Shown here: piece by piece, positions 22,132 through 32,700 of the stretch
Numbering within the stretch: position 1 is the first letter of the stretch
Layout: each line of letters starts with the position of its first letter
Source: Rugalucina vietnamica
Taxonomy: Eukaryota; Mollusca; Bivalvia; Lucinida; Lucinidae
Reading direction: 5' to 3'
Length of the DNA stretch: 64,000 nt
Assembly: GCA_964017185.1 (NCBI GenBank)
Contig: OZ024870.1
Span: 34,612,139-34,676,138 of the forward strand
Program-made: the position numbers and the translations under genes
The notes under the pieces: model-generated
What the model was told of the DNA's origin: nothing
The model's input: only the letters and a program-made list of their open reading frames with translations
The model's database searches: none

Positions 22132-23012
22132 GTACAATTTCGTATGTTTGCTTCTTTAAATCTTAGATTCTGCAATTGCTTATGCCGTAGAATTCTTGGT
22201 GTTTACTTCTTTTACTTCTTTCGCCTTCAGTGGTTTTCATGATTGTCAGTCCATGGTGGTTCACCGACTCCAACATCTATCTGGATGCCGATGAATATCA
22301 CAGCGTTAACACATTTAAACGCAAAACATTTTCGTCGTTTTCGAGTGTCACTTTCATTTGTAAAACCCTAATATAAAAGCTGCCCAACTTTTAGCATCAC
22401 TGAGAGTGTTCAGTTCAGTTCATGGGTTTTATTGATATGTTTCAATTTTCACACAGTGCAGACCATCAATCCGTCAATCTCCTGTCATCTCCCCGTCCTT
22501 CCAACTCTGAATCGTGCCCGAGACAAATTAAAAGCTGAGACTCTTCACGATAAATGTGTCTTAATGTTCTATTCGAGCAATGAAGGTGTAGACCTGTCTG
22601 CGCTGGATGAAATTTGACCTTCATCATTGTCATTTTCTTCAAAAGTCATCTCTTCCTCCAACATCGCAATTTCAACACCCTAGTCTTCCTCCAACACCGC
22701 AGAGCATAATTTTAGTCTTGCCTGACTGGATTTTCCTAAAAACCGGTTTTCTGGTTACAATGCGCAACTGGCCTTTTGAGCAGCATTAGCAAATAGACTG
22801 GTTGTCTGTTGTCGGGTTTTTCATCACCAGATCGATGAAACTAATCAAGAAAATGGAACCGTATTCCAGTCAAAGTAAACAGATAAGATAGCCTCAGGTG
22901 CCTTGATGGAAAAACATAATTTGAAATGTCATGTAAATCAGACACATTTTGAAATAAATCTTCGTGAAAGTGTTGTGAATGCAGATATGTTTTACGACAC
23001 AAATGGTAACAA
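22132..23012. other. Unassigned; weak ORF pair
   Basis: Two adjoining + ORFs (22432-22617 and 22607-22789) have protein-like composition (KLKAETLHDKCVLMFYSS) but no domain I recognise, no polyadenylation context and no clear splice sites. They could be a decayed transposon fragment. Nothing else is seen. Confidence 0.35.
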
Positions 23013-23250
23013 ATGAGCCTGTGCGTGAGAAAACCAACAATTTTGGGTTCTGACCGGGTCCGACACAAACCGACCTGTACAGTCACAGGAAAGAGCTAGA
23101 ATCTTGAAATTTCGGATTTAAGTAGAAGAGGAACTGTACTTTCCGAGTAGCGAAAACAAAGGCGCTGATCAGCTTCGCAGTTACTGCGAAGCTGATCTGC
23201 GCCTTTGTTTTCGCCTAAGCAGATTGTTGGTTTTCCCATGTGGCGGCTCA
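23013..23250 (-). mobile_element. P-family palindromic MITE (P4), full length
   Basis: 238 bp with ends tgagcctgtgcgtgagaaaa and tttcccatgtggcggctca. Hairpin 23150-23214: T opposite T at the diagnostic position; inner arms gcttcgcagt and actgcgaagc pair perfectly. Confidence 0.88.
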
Positions 23251-24641
23251 AATAAGCTTTGTTTCTCCTTCAGTCTTGATTAACCCTTTCGTATTCTGCT
23301 AAAGGCTGACATTTGATAAATTTCATTCATTTTTATTCTTTTGACCAGAAGCCTATTTCCTTTTTTATTCCATAAAAAAGCTTCTTGTCTAGACTCTATG
23401 TTTTGTATATATTCTCGGTAAAAGTATATGACAGATGAACAGTATACTGACAGTATGTAGAATACGTTCTCAATTTTTGATGTTCTGAGTAGCAATTTAT
23501 CGAAAAGAATAAACCATTCAGCATCAGATTTTGAAAATCCTTGTACATCTATGTGCATACTATTATAAGCAAAACTTTAATTCATATAAAATATATTTAG
23601 TTACGTTCGGGTAACTGAATTGCCACTTTAAGGGAAATAGTTGCTGACTCAGCTTACGATATGCAAGTTTACCTCTGTTTTAGTGTGGGAGTTTGGTTCT
23701 GATTGCACCAGTTCTAAATATTTTTTGTTTTGTTTTTGTTGTTGTTGTTGTTTTGTGTTATTTTTTTTTTTAACTTTTCGACGTAATTATCAATTAATTG
23801 AAAAATCAGCATTGTAAAATTCTTTACTGGTTCATAGTTTGTAGTGACCACATGTGACTGACTTATTGGTACAAAGACCACAATGTTTTGAGATGGTCCT
23901 TTTCAATGAATTTAACAGAAACAATACCAAATTTGTTTAAGTGCATGAATCTGTCGTGCAATTCTTATATCAAGGTATGGTAAGCTTAAAGGGAATCACT
24001 TTCTTCATCGATTGTATTTTTCCTTATGACATGTCACTATAAAACAGAAGTCTGCTAACTGCTTTTATATTGCACCATTATACAAAAGATGAATTTGAAA
24101 TCAATAATGAAAAGAATGGTTAAAATCTCATGCTAGTTAACTACCCACGAGGGACCAAACTATAAAATCTGTTTCTTCATATGATAAATTATTATTTCCC
24201 GAATGTGGATTGATATGAATTTTATTGACGGTTTAATTGATTCGTCGATATACGTCTGGGAATTTTCTACTGCTTAATGGAGAACATTGGCACGAAGGGG
24301 TCACCCTGCCGACCTCCATCCGGCAACATTATGTCGCTCTGGGAGAAACACCGATAACACTGTCATCAGTTGTACTTAATGATATCATTCATATTCGTAA
24401 TTGTTTGGAAAAATAAGCTCGTCAAGTTTTATGATTCTCTGAATGATGCACACAAAGTCAATAGAATTTTAAAATATGATGTACAACCCCATCGATGGTG
24501 TATATCAAAATGTATCGCAATATATTTTGATGAATTTACATTAAAATAATTAGTAAACAAGGACCAGAAATTCGTGCAAGGTGGGCTAAATTCCTGCACC
24601 AAAATCCGAGGTGGGCAATAACCAAAATAGCAAATAATCAC
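23251..24641. other. Noncoding DNA with a retroelement tail fragment
   Basis: About 23600-23720 resembles the T-family tail (ttcgggtaactgaattgcca, ggctcagcttacgatatg-like words). A T-rich/GTT run lies at 23725-23775. No gene is recognised; the 92-residue reverse ORF at 23280 has no supporting features. Confidence 0.45.
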
Positions 24642-24667
24642 TGAGAGAGAGAGAGAGAGACAGAGAG

Positions 24668-24752
<85 letters not shown>

Positions 24753-24763
24753 GAAAGAGTGAG
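24642..24763. repeat. (GA)n/(GACA)n compound microsatellite
   Basis: A long gaga tract is followed by about nine gaca units and more gaga. The Ser/Leu/Cys-rich reverse ORFs (24429-24914, 24638-24835) are translations of this tract. Confidence 0.97.
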
Positions 24764-24784
24764 AGAGAAAAAATGTATTCTTAG

Positions 24785-25011
24785 TGAGCTGTGCATGAGA
24801 AAAACAACAATTTGGGTTCCGACCAGGTCCGACACAAACCGACCTGTACAATTTCAGGAGCAGGCTAGAACCTTGAATATTCGGAATTAAGAAGAAGATG
24901 TATTGCACTATCAATGGAGCGAAAACAAAGGCGCTGATCAGTTACTGTACGGCTGATCTGCGACTTTGTTTTCGCATCTGCAGATTGTTGGTTTTCTTAT
25001 GCAGCGGCTCA
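24785..25011 (-). mobile_element. P-family palindromic MITE (P5), decayed hairpin
   Basis: Ends tgagctgtgcatgagaaaa and gcagcggctca. The hairpin (24919-24975) has lost 8 bp at its tip (gatcagttactgtacggctg). The diagnostic T opposite T remains. Confidence 0.85.
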
Positions 25012-25392
25012 AATGAAAACAATTACTGTGAGAGATAATGATGGAAAAATATACATAAAGTACGAGTTCTCTGAGTATTAAAAGCAATAATTTGTAATCA
25101 TTACATAATTCATGTAACATACATTAATGTAAAAGTCAACAGTTTTATAAGCTTAGTTGAAAGCTCTAGAAACTGCCAGTGACTATGATTTTCCATGGTC
25201 AATCATCGTAAACAGGAGAGGGACTCACAAATTGATAAACTTACAGAGAACGTACCTGTCCAATGAAAACTGTACACCAATGCCTGAATTGTCCTATCTC
25301 TAACAGAGAGCTGAATGTTCACTGAATAAACGACAAAACGAAGGCACACAAATTAACCCCCTGTCTGTAAAACATACGACAATATCTTCTTC
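25012..25392. other. Unassigned DNA
   Basis: AT-rich; no gene or repeat recognised. Confidence 0.4.
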
Positions 25393-25676
25393 TCATTACG
25401 AAAACTTGCCCATATAGTACACAGATTTTTTAGCTGTAAATGGAAAATTCATTAGAATACTGTTGATATTTTTAATATTCTTCTTGAAGCATTGATTGTG
25501 GGTACACGTTAGAACCGCCTTGCAGCAGAGTCGATTCTACATGTAATGTGTACCCATAATCTGTCACGTTTTTGGAACAAATTAAGAAAAATAGGTTCAC
25601 CCCTGAAACCCCCAGTTTTATTATATAAAGGTAGGATTAAACGGAGTATACATTTCGTGGGCATGATATCCTGATG
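25393..25676 (-). mobile_element. H-family palindromic MITE (H4), full length
   Basis: Ends tcattacgaaaacttgccc and gggcatgatatcctgatg. The hairpin region (about 25490-25560) keeps attgtgggtacacgttagaa and gtgtacccataatc, with a disrupted centre. The flank words gttcacccctgaaaccccc and ttttattatataaaggtagg match the other copies. Confidence 0.82.
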
Positions 25677-25729
25677 TTGTCCTCATGGAAATCTATGAAT
25701 GCAGCGATTCGTCGTAAAGCCTTCAGTCA

Positions 25730-26056
25730 CTGATGTGAAGGTTCATTACCTGAAATTGTACAATATGGCAAATCACTCTTTGAATGTTTTACTGCTTTCA
25801 TAGGATCTAACAATCATACTTTATTTGTTATTACAGCAGCTGGTACTGTGCCATGTGGCGGCTCTAAAAGGTCTCCCCGTACACCATCCATAGTGCAAAT
25901 TAAATTTTTCTTTCGGATCCATTTTGAGATCAGTGAGAATATTTTCAGTATGCGTTAAGAAACACCTTCTTAACATTGTTTTGATTATTTGGCCCCTTTT
26001 GGGAATACGAGTCTATGATATAGACTACCCTGATGTAAAGTTTTGAAATTGCAGTT
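25730..26056 (-). repeat. R-family repeat, reverse copy
   Basis: Contains attgtacaatatggc, gccatgtggcggctctaaaa, ggtctccccgtacaccatcc and gagatcagtgagaatatt. The reverse complement matches 32245-32700 and the tandem at 39445-40385. Confidence 0.7.
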
Positions 26057-27257
26057 CAGGTGTCTGGTTTTCGTTACCAGTGTGTAAGTGTAACTGATGA
26101 GGGTGTACCCCCCCCCCCCCATAGTACGCGGGATTCAGACACTTCTTAACGGGTATTCGGGACGCATTGAACTGGTACGCGGGTTCAACAAATACAGCAA
26201 ATCGTAGGCGTATTCACAAATTTGTGCATTCTTATAAGTTTTGTGGATATTTCTCTAACCATTTGTGCGGTCAAATATTTTTTCTTCGCTCGCTTCGCTC
26301 ACTCGGTATTTAAATGATATAAATGTTCTGCTGCAATCAGGACCGAGCACATATCCTTAGAACGAAGGGTATTGTGAACCTGACACTTTCTAACGGTTTG
26401 TTTGAATTGAGGCTTTACGTCCCAGTCAACATCTGTGTTTATATGTTGCCTCCATTTGATGGGACTTTTGTCCAACATTAAGATATCATGGCACTCATAA
26501 ACGTGCTTCAAAAATAACCACCCAAGTAAATAAAGGTCAATTAAGATACTATGTTTATGTGTACAAAACACAAATAAGTGAATCCTCATATACAATACTC
26601 AAATCACTGAAATTTTCAAGATACAGAGAATTACAACTGAAAAAGATGTGGATGGTAGTTTTGATTTTACATGTATGCAGATAGACGAATGATAGCTCGG
26701 ATATCAATGTTATTCAGCGGCATTACTTGTTCTTGCCGAGGTTATAAAAGCAATAAACCCCATTTAACTCTCTGCTGATTTGCCACTGAAAATGTGTCAT
26801 AAAAATACATAAGAATAGATCATGTTCTATATCATATGTTTAGCACACGTGCTAAAACATAGCAGTGCATATCTCAATTTAGATGGTGTGTTTTCCACAT
26901 ATGCACAGACAATATACAGTGTATGTGAAAATCATATCGTCTAAATTGGCCTTAAGGCTAACATGTATGAAAAATTTGACAATACAAATCTAGGTGCCCC
27001 TTTTTATTTACAAAACTTCATCACGTGAGTTCAAACATCACGGTCAACGTAATTTACCTATACCAGCAGACATTTAAAGGCGCATTGTACAATGTTCACA
27101 AAGACGTTCCATAGCTAAGTTTTAAAGGATGTCATGAACATGTTGTAGTGAATTAATTATCATATCCTCGTTCATTGATACTGTCAATCTCAAGATGGGC
27201 AGTCGCCAAATTCAAATTCCAAGTTAGTTAGCAACAGCCAGTTAGATAATACACCAA
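26057..27257. other. Noncoding DNA with a C homopolymer
   Basis: A run of about 13 C lies at 26108-26120. No gene is recognised; the 98-residue reverse ORF at 26299-26595 has no identifiable domain. Confidence 0.45.
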
Positions 27258-27500
27258 GTCCGACCCATCCCTAACCTATCCCCACCCACAAGCCCCGGCA
27301 CAATCCCTTATTAATCACCCAAACCCACAAGCCTGACCCATCCTATAAACTATCCCCACCCACAAGCTCTGGCGCAAAGCTAACAGACCTACAAGCCCAG
27401 ACCCAAACCTTACCTATCCCTACCCACAAGTCCCAACCAATATCCATCCCACTGACAAGCCAGGACCTCAACCACTTACCTATCCCCCAACTATAATCCC
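27258..27500. repeat. Degenerate C-rich minisatellite, about 55-65 bp period
   Basis: Several diverged units contain cctatccccacccacaag, followed by cccgac or cccggca-like words. The + strand is strongly C-rich and G-poor. The reverse ORF 27343-27567 (Trp/Gly-rich) is a reading of this tract. Confidence 0.75.
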
Positions 27501-28023
27501 TTTCCTTGTCCCCAACCCAGATGTGCGGACCCTCACCGAGGAAACCGCTTAGTTGAAGCGAAGGCATAGCACCAACGCTCTTCGCCCAAGCTAAGCCCGA
27601 GCGGAATGTAGTTCAACATTGTGCTGAACTACGACCTTCTCCAGCACTTTGCTGTTGTGCAATAGCGATACGCAGGTATTAGCACGGATATCACTTACAG
27701 CATGACGCCGAAGAAGGCAAGGTAACTGGTATAAAACCAGGTTAAACGCATATACATCGCAGCAAAGGTTAAGAATAAACCAAATATTTCTGTAAAAAGG
27801 TATAATAAAATTTCATTTTTATAACGATACTAGGCCGTTGTAGATATTAGAGATGCGTATTTGCTGTTTGTAAAATCTCAATTTATATTAATATGCCAAA
27901 ATGTATTTATATTTGAGACAATTATCGTAGTAAGCATTTTCTATGGACTTATTCTAGAAGCTGAAAAAATGAGTAGTTTCCCTTGAAATTGTATATTTTC
28001 ATAGAATTATAATCTTTCTATAA
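27501..28023. other. Unassigned DNA
   Basis: A possible microexon (cttacag, atgacgccgaagaaggcaag, gtaact) at about 27710-27735 is seen, but nothing in frame joins it. No other feature. Confidence 0.3.
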
Positions 28024-28112
28024 TATGACATGACCGAGCGGTTAAAGACGCAAACAATTTGTCCAAATGTGATTGACAAAGGGGAAACGTGCGTTCAAAT
28101 CCCACAAACGTC
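28024..28112 (+). pseudogene. tRNA-like sequence (class II type), tRNA pseudogene or SINE head
   Basis: tgaccgagcggttaaagacg resembles the A box of Ser/Leu tRNAs, and cgttcaaatcc about 50 nt later resembles the B box; gtgcg and cccac form most of a T stem. The anticodon stem and acceptor stem do not pair well, so a working tRNA is unlikely. A Pol III-promoted SINE head is an alternative. Confidence 0.4.
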
Positions 28113-28147
28113 GAAATGTATAACCTCTATACTTTATAAAACTTATT

Positions 28148-28560
28148 TGTTTGTTCTTGATGATTCATTGACTAGTTAGAGATTCACCACGAGGACCGAA
28201 GAACTTACTAAATGTTATGAACCACTGCAGAAGCTGAGGGTGAGGTTAGGATCCTGTAAAACCGGTTTAAGCCCGCCAGTAACTTTGTGTTACTGATCGT
28301 TCCAAGGTGATACTTCTGTGGTGGTTCTTTTTGTTTTATGTCTTGGTGTTTAAATTTTTTTGTGCTGTTGGCGCCTTATGTATGTTTTCATATTTTTAAT
28401 TAAGTTAAGGTAACTGAGTGGCCACCTATTGGGAAAATAGCTGCTCATTCATGTTTCATGGTATAAGTGCCTGATTGTTAGTTTGGTTTTTTCCCACCTC
28501 GGTTTTTGGAGTTGGAATGTCTTTCTGATTGCGCCTTTTCCTGATCTTTGCCTACTTGTA
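28148..28560 (+). repeat. Retroelement 3' tail (T family), + copy
   Basis: Contains gattcattgactagttaga, gattcaccacgaggaccgaa, gatcgttccaaggtgata, taactgagtggccacctatt and cccacctcggtttttggagt in order. No coding part precedes it; it is a 5'-truncated copy. Confidence 0.85.
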
Positions 28561-28619
28561 CCTTTTTATTTTAGTTTATTTCATACTTAATAAACGTATT
28601 CTGTTTTTATTTTAGTTTT

Positions 28620-29145
28620 TAGCTCACCTGAGCCGATGGCTCCATACGGCTCTTTACACTTTCCTCCACATTGACCCCTTTGGAATTATATAGTTATTTC
28701 ATTGTCCATGTTCGTGTGCCTCGCAAGAGCATTTCCATACGACATGAACACAATTCATACGAGAAAAAGGACATAACTAATGCCTAGGTTACATTTGCAC
28801 TGGTCATCGTACGATTTTTCGGTCTGCAATTTTCCCTACGATTTTTAGACATCGTAGGTGATCGTGGGATACGACATTTGTCACGGTATATGTTAACAAT
28901 GGACACGGCCGTCGTAAAATTTCTTGCCCTGGCTTTCGCCGACCTTCTGAATCAGAACTGTACGCAGATCGGAGGGGAATCGTACGGAAATGTAGGGTGT
29001 CCGTAAAGTTAAAGTGGAAACCGTAAGGAGCCCGTGCGATGTCCGCGAGGAGTTCCTACGATTTCTGACTTCCCATTCCAAAAAACGAGGTGGGAAAAAA
29101 CTAAATTGACAATTAGGTACTTATACTTAGAAACATATCGCGTAT
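28620..29145. repeat. Mixed repeat fragments
   Basis: 28620-28650 starts tttagctcacctgagccgat, a short imperfect palindrome (gagccgatggctc) of a type I associate with molluscan repeats. 28790-29060 has several tcgtacgatttt / cctacgattt words and looks like a decayed element. 29070-29140 is a reverse fragment of the T-family tail (ccattccaaaaaacgaggtg). Confidence 0.4.
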
Positions 29146-29274
29146 GGGCATTGTAAGGCCACTCTGCGGAGACCGTACGAAAATGCAAACATTGGCATTG
29201 TATATAATATGGCACAACTGCCTTTGATTGTGTTTACAGCTTCCAAAGGACCTAATAATTATATTTTATTACAG

Positions 29275-29399
29275 ACACGGGACAAGGTGAAGTCGCTACT
29301 TTAAATGTTAAAAGTGGTCCTGAGTGTACAACAGGTACAATAGACAACGTACAGATATTCAATGCACAGGAAACAGCGACCGTTTGCACAACTGTATAA
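29275..29399 (+). CDS. Candidate orphan terminal exon, unknown protein
   Basis: After a good acceptor (atattttattacag) one frame stays open for 40 codons to TAA at 29397-29399. The first two bases would complete a codon ending AC; the other two frames stop within about ten codons. The peptide begins TGQGEVATLNVKSGPECTTG and contains two Cys. Two overlapping AATAAA signals follow at 29567-29576, a distance normal for a 3' UTR. I do not recognise the family and no upstream exon in matching phase was found, so the rest of the gene, if real, is hidden by repeats or is far upstream. It could also be a noncoding-RNA exon or chance. Confidence 0.33.
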
Positions 29400-29566
29400 C
29401 ACAACAAACAACCAGGATGCAAAAGGTTTTGGAACTTCAATGCCTTATGTGCACTATGTATGAATAGCTTAGTCTCTCATAACTCATTGATTAATTTGTT
29501 TTGTGCTTGTTTTATTTTAATTATTTGTATATAAGTTCAATGAGCTTTCTGTGTAATTGAAGTAAA

Positions 29567-29576
29567 ATAAATAAAG
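29567..29576 (+). terminator. Two overlapping AATAAA polyadenylation signals
   Basis: aataaataaa about 170 bp after the TAA of the candidate exon, in AT-rich DNA where chance occurrence is possible. Confidence 0.4.
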
Positions 29577-29599
29577 TTTAAACTTTATATTTCCAAATA

Positions 29600-30081
29600 T
29601 ATACTACAGTATCATTTAGCTTAATATAAATCTAATTTTAAACTATATTTCGTGTTTGAAGTGTATTTATCCAAATAACAAAATATTAAGAAAACATCAT
29701 AATTAACGGCAACGTGATTAGATTTGCTCCGGTGCAGTCATAGCAGTACGAAAATTTGCCCCCAAAGCCCTAAGATATAGTATTTGGTGACCATAAGCCT
29801 TGTAAGCTCTGACATGTTGTTATTGTGGCAAAACAGTAATGTAATGGAACTTTTGGGACGACCCTTGTATAGTGTACACTGTGCGTAGCTTTGCCTGTAC
29901 AAAATTGAGACACTAGCAAAATATATCGTATAGTATCGGAACTGAGCTCATCAAATTAAATTCATTTCCATGATTGGGCCCGGAATCTAGTTTAGTGTGA
30001 AAGCGCCCTTTGTACTATTTGACAGGAATAATCGGATTCAAAATCAAACGAATCTTTCCGTCTCCACACCATTTAAACCCG
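29600..30081. other. Unassigned DNA
   Basis: No gene or clear repeat recognised. Confidence 0.4.
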
Positions 30082-30362
30082 CTATTACGAAATCACGCCC
30101 ATGCAAAATACAGCGATTTTTAAAGTTGTAAAAAAATGAAAGTTTCTTCAGAAAATGTTTTGATATTTTTCTTATTTTTCATCAAAACATGGATTGTGGG
30201 TATACGTTAGAACCGCCTCGGCGAGGCGGTTCTAACGAGTACCCACAATCTATGTTTTGTAGCAAAAATAAGAAAAATAGGTATACCCCTGCATACCCCA
30301 GTTTTACTACATAAAAGTGGGGTATAAGGGGTTATTTATTTCACGGACTTGTTTTCCTGAGG
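30082..30362 (-). mobile_element. H-family palindromic MITE (H5), full length
   Basis: 281 bp with ends attacgaaatcacgcccatg and cacggacttgttttcctga. The 77-bp hairpin at 30183-30259 is the best preserved of the family: arms attgtgggta, cgttagaaccgcctcg and the inverse, with two mispaired positions next to each other in the gtat/agtac part and one nearer the base. Confidence 0.9.
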
Positions 30363-30605
30363 AACCCGATATTACCAAATCTGACATTCCTGCAAATTCC
30401 ACTAAATTCAGCCCCAGTAACCCGTATTTACCATGGCGTCAACTTAGTGCCGCGTTGCTCTTTTTAACTTGATTGAATTACTCCGCCAGATTCTTCCGCT
30501 AATCAGATTAGTTCTCGTTCTCTGTTCTCATCCCGAAGAATACGAGCGGGTTCTTCAATCAAATTAATTTAATTAGGATCCTGTGTAAGGGCTGGTGTTA
30601 TAATT

Positions 30606-30842
30606 TGAGCCTCGACGCGAGAAAACCGGTCTTCGGGGTTTCCGACCAGGTCCGACACAAACCGGCCTGTACAAGCTCAGAAAAGAGCTAGAAGCTTGAA
30701 ATTTCGGATTTAAGTAGAAGAGGAATTGTACTATCCGAGTAGCGAAAACAAAGGCGCTGATCAGCTTCGCGGTTACCGCGAAGCTGATCTGCGCCTTTGT
30801 TTTCGCCTAGGCAAAAATCCGGTTTTCTCACGATGCGGCTCA
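30606..30842 (-). mobile_element. P-family palindromic MITE (P6), full length
   Basis: Ends tgagcctcgacgcgagaaaa and ttttctcacgatgcggctca. The hairpin at 30742-30806 is perfect apart from the diagnostic T opposite T; inner arms gcttcgcggt and accgcgaagc. The + ORF 30726-30926 is a reading of it. Confidence 0.9.
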
Positions 30843-31109
30843 TTTGTGTGTGTTTACAAGTTCGCTCAATCGAATAATCACCTAAACGTTCTCGGAATTG
30901 TGGCGCTGCTTCACTCGTCTTATTGAATCAATCAATTTTTCTCGGAAAACTGCAAGAATTTGAACTCTTGCTTCATTACCACAGACGTGACTTTCCGGGC
31001 CGGTAGGTCGAAATCCGTGCAATCATCTAAACTTGTCCTGTTCATCATTCATCTATAGTTATAATAGCAAACTGTGAAGATATTTCAAAAACTAGAATCA
31101 TAATTCATT

Positions 31110-31159
31110 CTAAATCTATGTTTTGGAGCAAAAATAAGAAAAGTATCAAAATTTTTCTG

Positions 31160-31209
<50 letters not shown>

Positions 31210-31263
31210 GCTTTAAAATCTTTAAAATCTATGTATATTGCACGGGCAAGTTTTCGTAATGGC
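31110..31263 (+). mobile_element. H-family right half with a poly(T) tract
   Basis: tctatgttttggagcaaaaa, then the H right-half words, a run of about 44 T at 31162-31205, and the end gcacgggcaagttttcgtaatg. The left half is absent. The T run has probably expanded from the usual short T tract of the element. Confidence 0.75.
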
Positions 31264-31629
31264 TTATATAAACTAGTTCTTTCGATTTATTTAAAGTAAA
31301 AATAGAAGGTCCAGGAATCGCCATAATGAATATTGACTCGGATTCAAACTATCCAAGATATTGATAAGTAAATCAGGTTACTGGCTGACGCCATAGTATT
31401 AAATTTTGGTTTCGTATAAAAAATTTATAGAAATGTTTTTACAAAGCATAAAAGAAAAAAGAAAAAAATGGAAATAATAGAAACAAACGGTACTTTCCAG
31501 TTCTATGGTCACCATATGCCTCAGTCAGCATCAATAACAAGTCTCTCTGAAGTTAAGCTGTCATCAAAGTGCGAAATTTAGCGACCGCATCTCACATGGC
31601 TCCGGGAATTGAATAAAGCTGTCCCGTAT
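31264..31629. other. Unassigned DNA
   Basis: No gene or repeat recognised. Confidence 0.4.
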
Positions 31630-31900
31630 TTAATAGTAAGGGCCGTCACTCAATGAAATGATCGTGTGCAAAGTCACACCAACGGGCTGAACCAGGGGTC
31701 AACTGCTGTCAACTATGTAATAAAGGGGGTTGAGAACACCGGTGTGGGGTATCAAGAGTCAATGGAAACGCAGTGTCAAGTTTTTGACCAGAGTGTCAAG
31801 TGACTCGTGTACTCGCCTTGATCATGTTGCAATGCAACCTGACCCCTTTCAACAGAACTTATATTATAAAACCACGGTACTTGTATTAGTTAGTAGACAT
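31630..31900 (+). repeat. Fragment of the S1 duplicated segment
   Basis: ggccgtcactcaatgaaatg, caggggtcaactgctgtcaa, gtgtcaagtttttgaccaga and gtgtcaagtgactcg parallel 33670-33870 and 41400-41580 at lower similarity. An older or more distant copy of part of S1. Confidence 0.5.
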
Positions 31901-32244
31901 ATCTATTCCAAATTTCTAAAATAATATATATAAGTGGTGCCCTATTCAATGGATTATAAACAAAAATAATAAAGGTGTTACCATTTTCAATGTCGTTACA
32001 AAAGCATTCACCATAAAGGAAATCTTTATTGACTTAATGGTGAAATAGTATAGAAATGTAAGTGCAAAAATGGTAACTTTCCATCGGACTAGCAACTGAA
32101 CGCAATTCATGTTCCCGTACCTTTTGACATCAATGGAGGTGTTGGCCATACGGTTGACTTCTTTACATTTTCCCGCAAGCATCATGTAAAATGACGACGG
32201 TGTCATAAGTTTGGAGGAGGGAGGAAATAAAAAAAAAAAACTGC

Positions 32245-32700
32245 GATCCTTTAAGAGCAGTGAACATATTAATGAGAAAGGGAATTGGCCATACCACAGT
32301 TTCGGCTACTGAATAAAAATAATTGTTAGATCCTTTGGAAGCAGTAAAAATACAAAGTAGAAGATGGGCCATATTGTACAATTTCGGGTAATGAACCTTC
32401 ATCAGTGACCCTTTATAAAACTGGCAGCAAAAGCCAGACATTTTGAAGCCTCTTTAGTGACCCTATGAAGCCAACGAGAATTACTGTAATTTGGCATCTT
32501 TCAACAGGGTAGTTGATACAAAGCCTTGTAAAATCCAAAAGGGGGTCAAATGTATTAAAACGTTGGTTAGAAAATAAATCTAAACCTATAATAAATTTAC
32601 TTATTTCTCAGAATATCCTCGCTGATCTCAAGAACAAAAATGAATATAATATGCACTATGGATGATGTACGGGGAGACTTTTTACGGCCGCTACATGGCA
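32245..32700 (+). repeat. R-family repeat, + copy
   Basis: Two internal units begin gatcctttaagagcagtgaa and gatcctttggaagcagtaaa, each continuing through a ggccata-type word to tcagtgaccct; the copy ends with ggatgatgtacggggagact. The reverse ORFs at 31946 and 32163 read this and neighbouring DNA and are not supported. Confidence 0.75.

Noticed and set aside
22432-22789. Adjoining + ORFs of 61 and 60 residues
   Set aside because: Looks protein-like in places but no domain, start context or splice evidence; possibly a decayed transposon.
24429-24914. 161-residue reverse ORF with Ser/Leu/Cys runs
   Set aside because: It reads a (GA)n/(GACA)n microsatellite and part of a P element.
27710-27735. 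Microexon with ATG between acceptor and donor words
   Set aside because: Its phase does not fit the candidate exon at 29275 and no other partner is seen.
30726-30926. ORF containing ENKGADQLRGYREADLRL
   Set aside because: The peptide is read from the P hairpin and recurs wherever the element occurs; it is not a gene.
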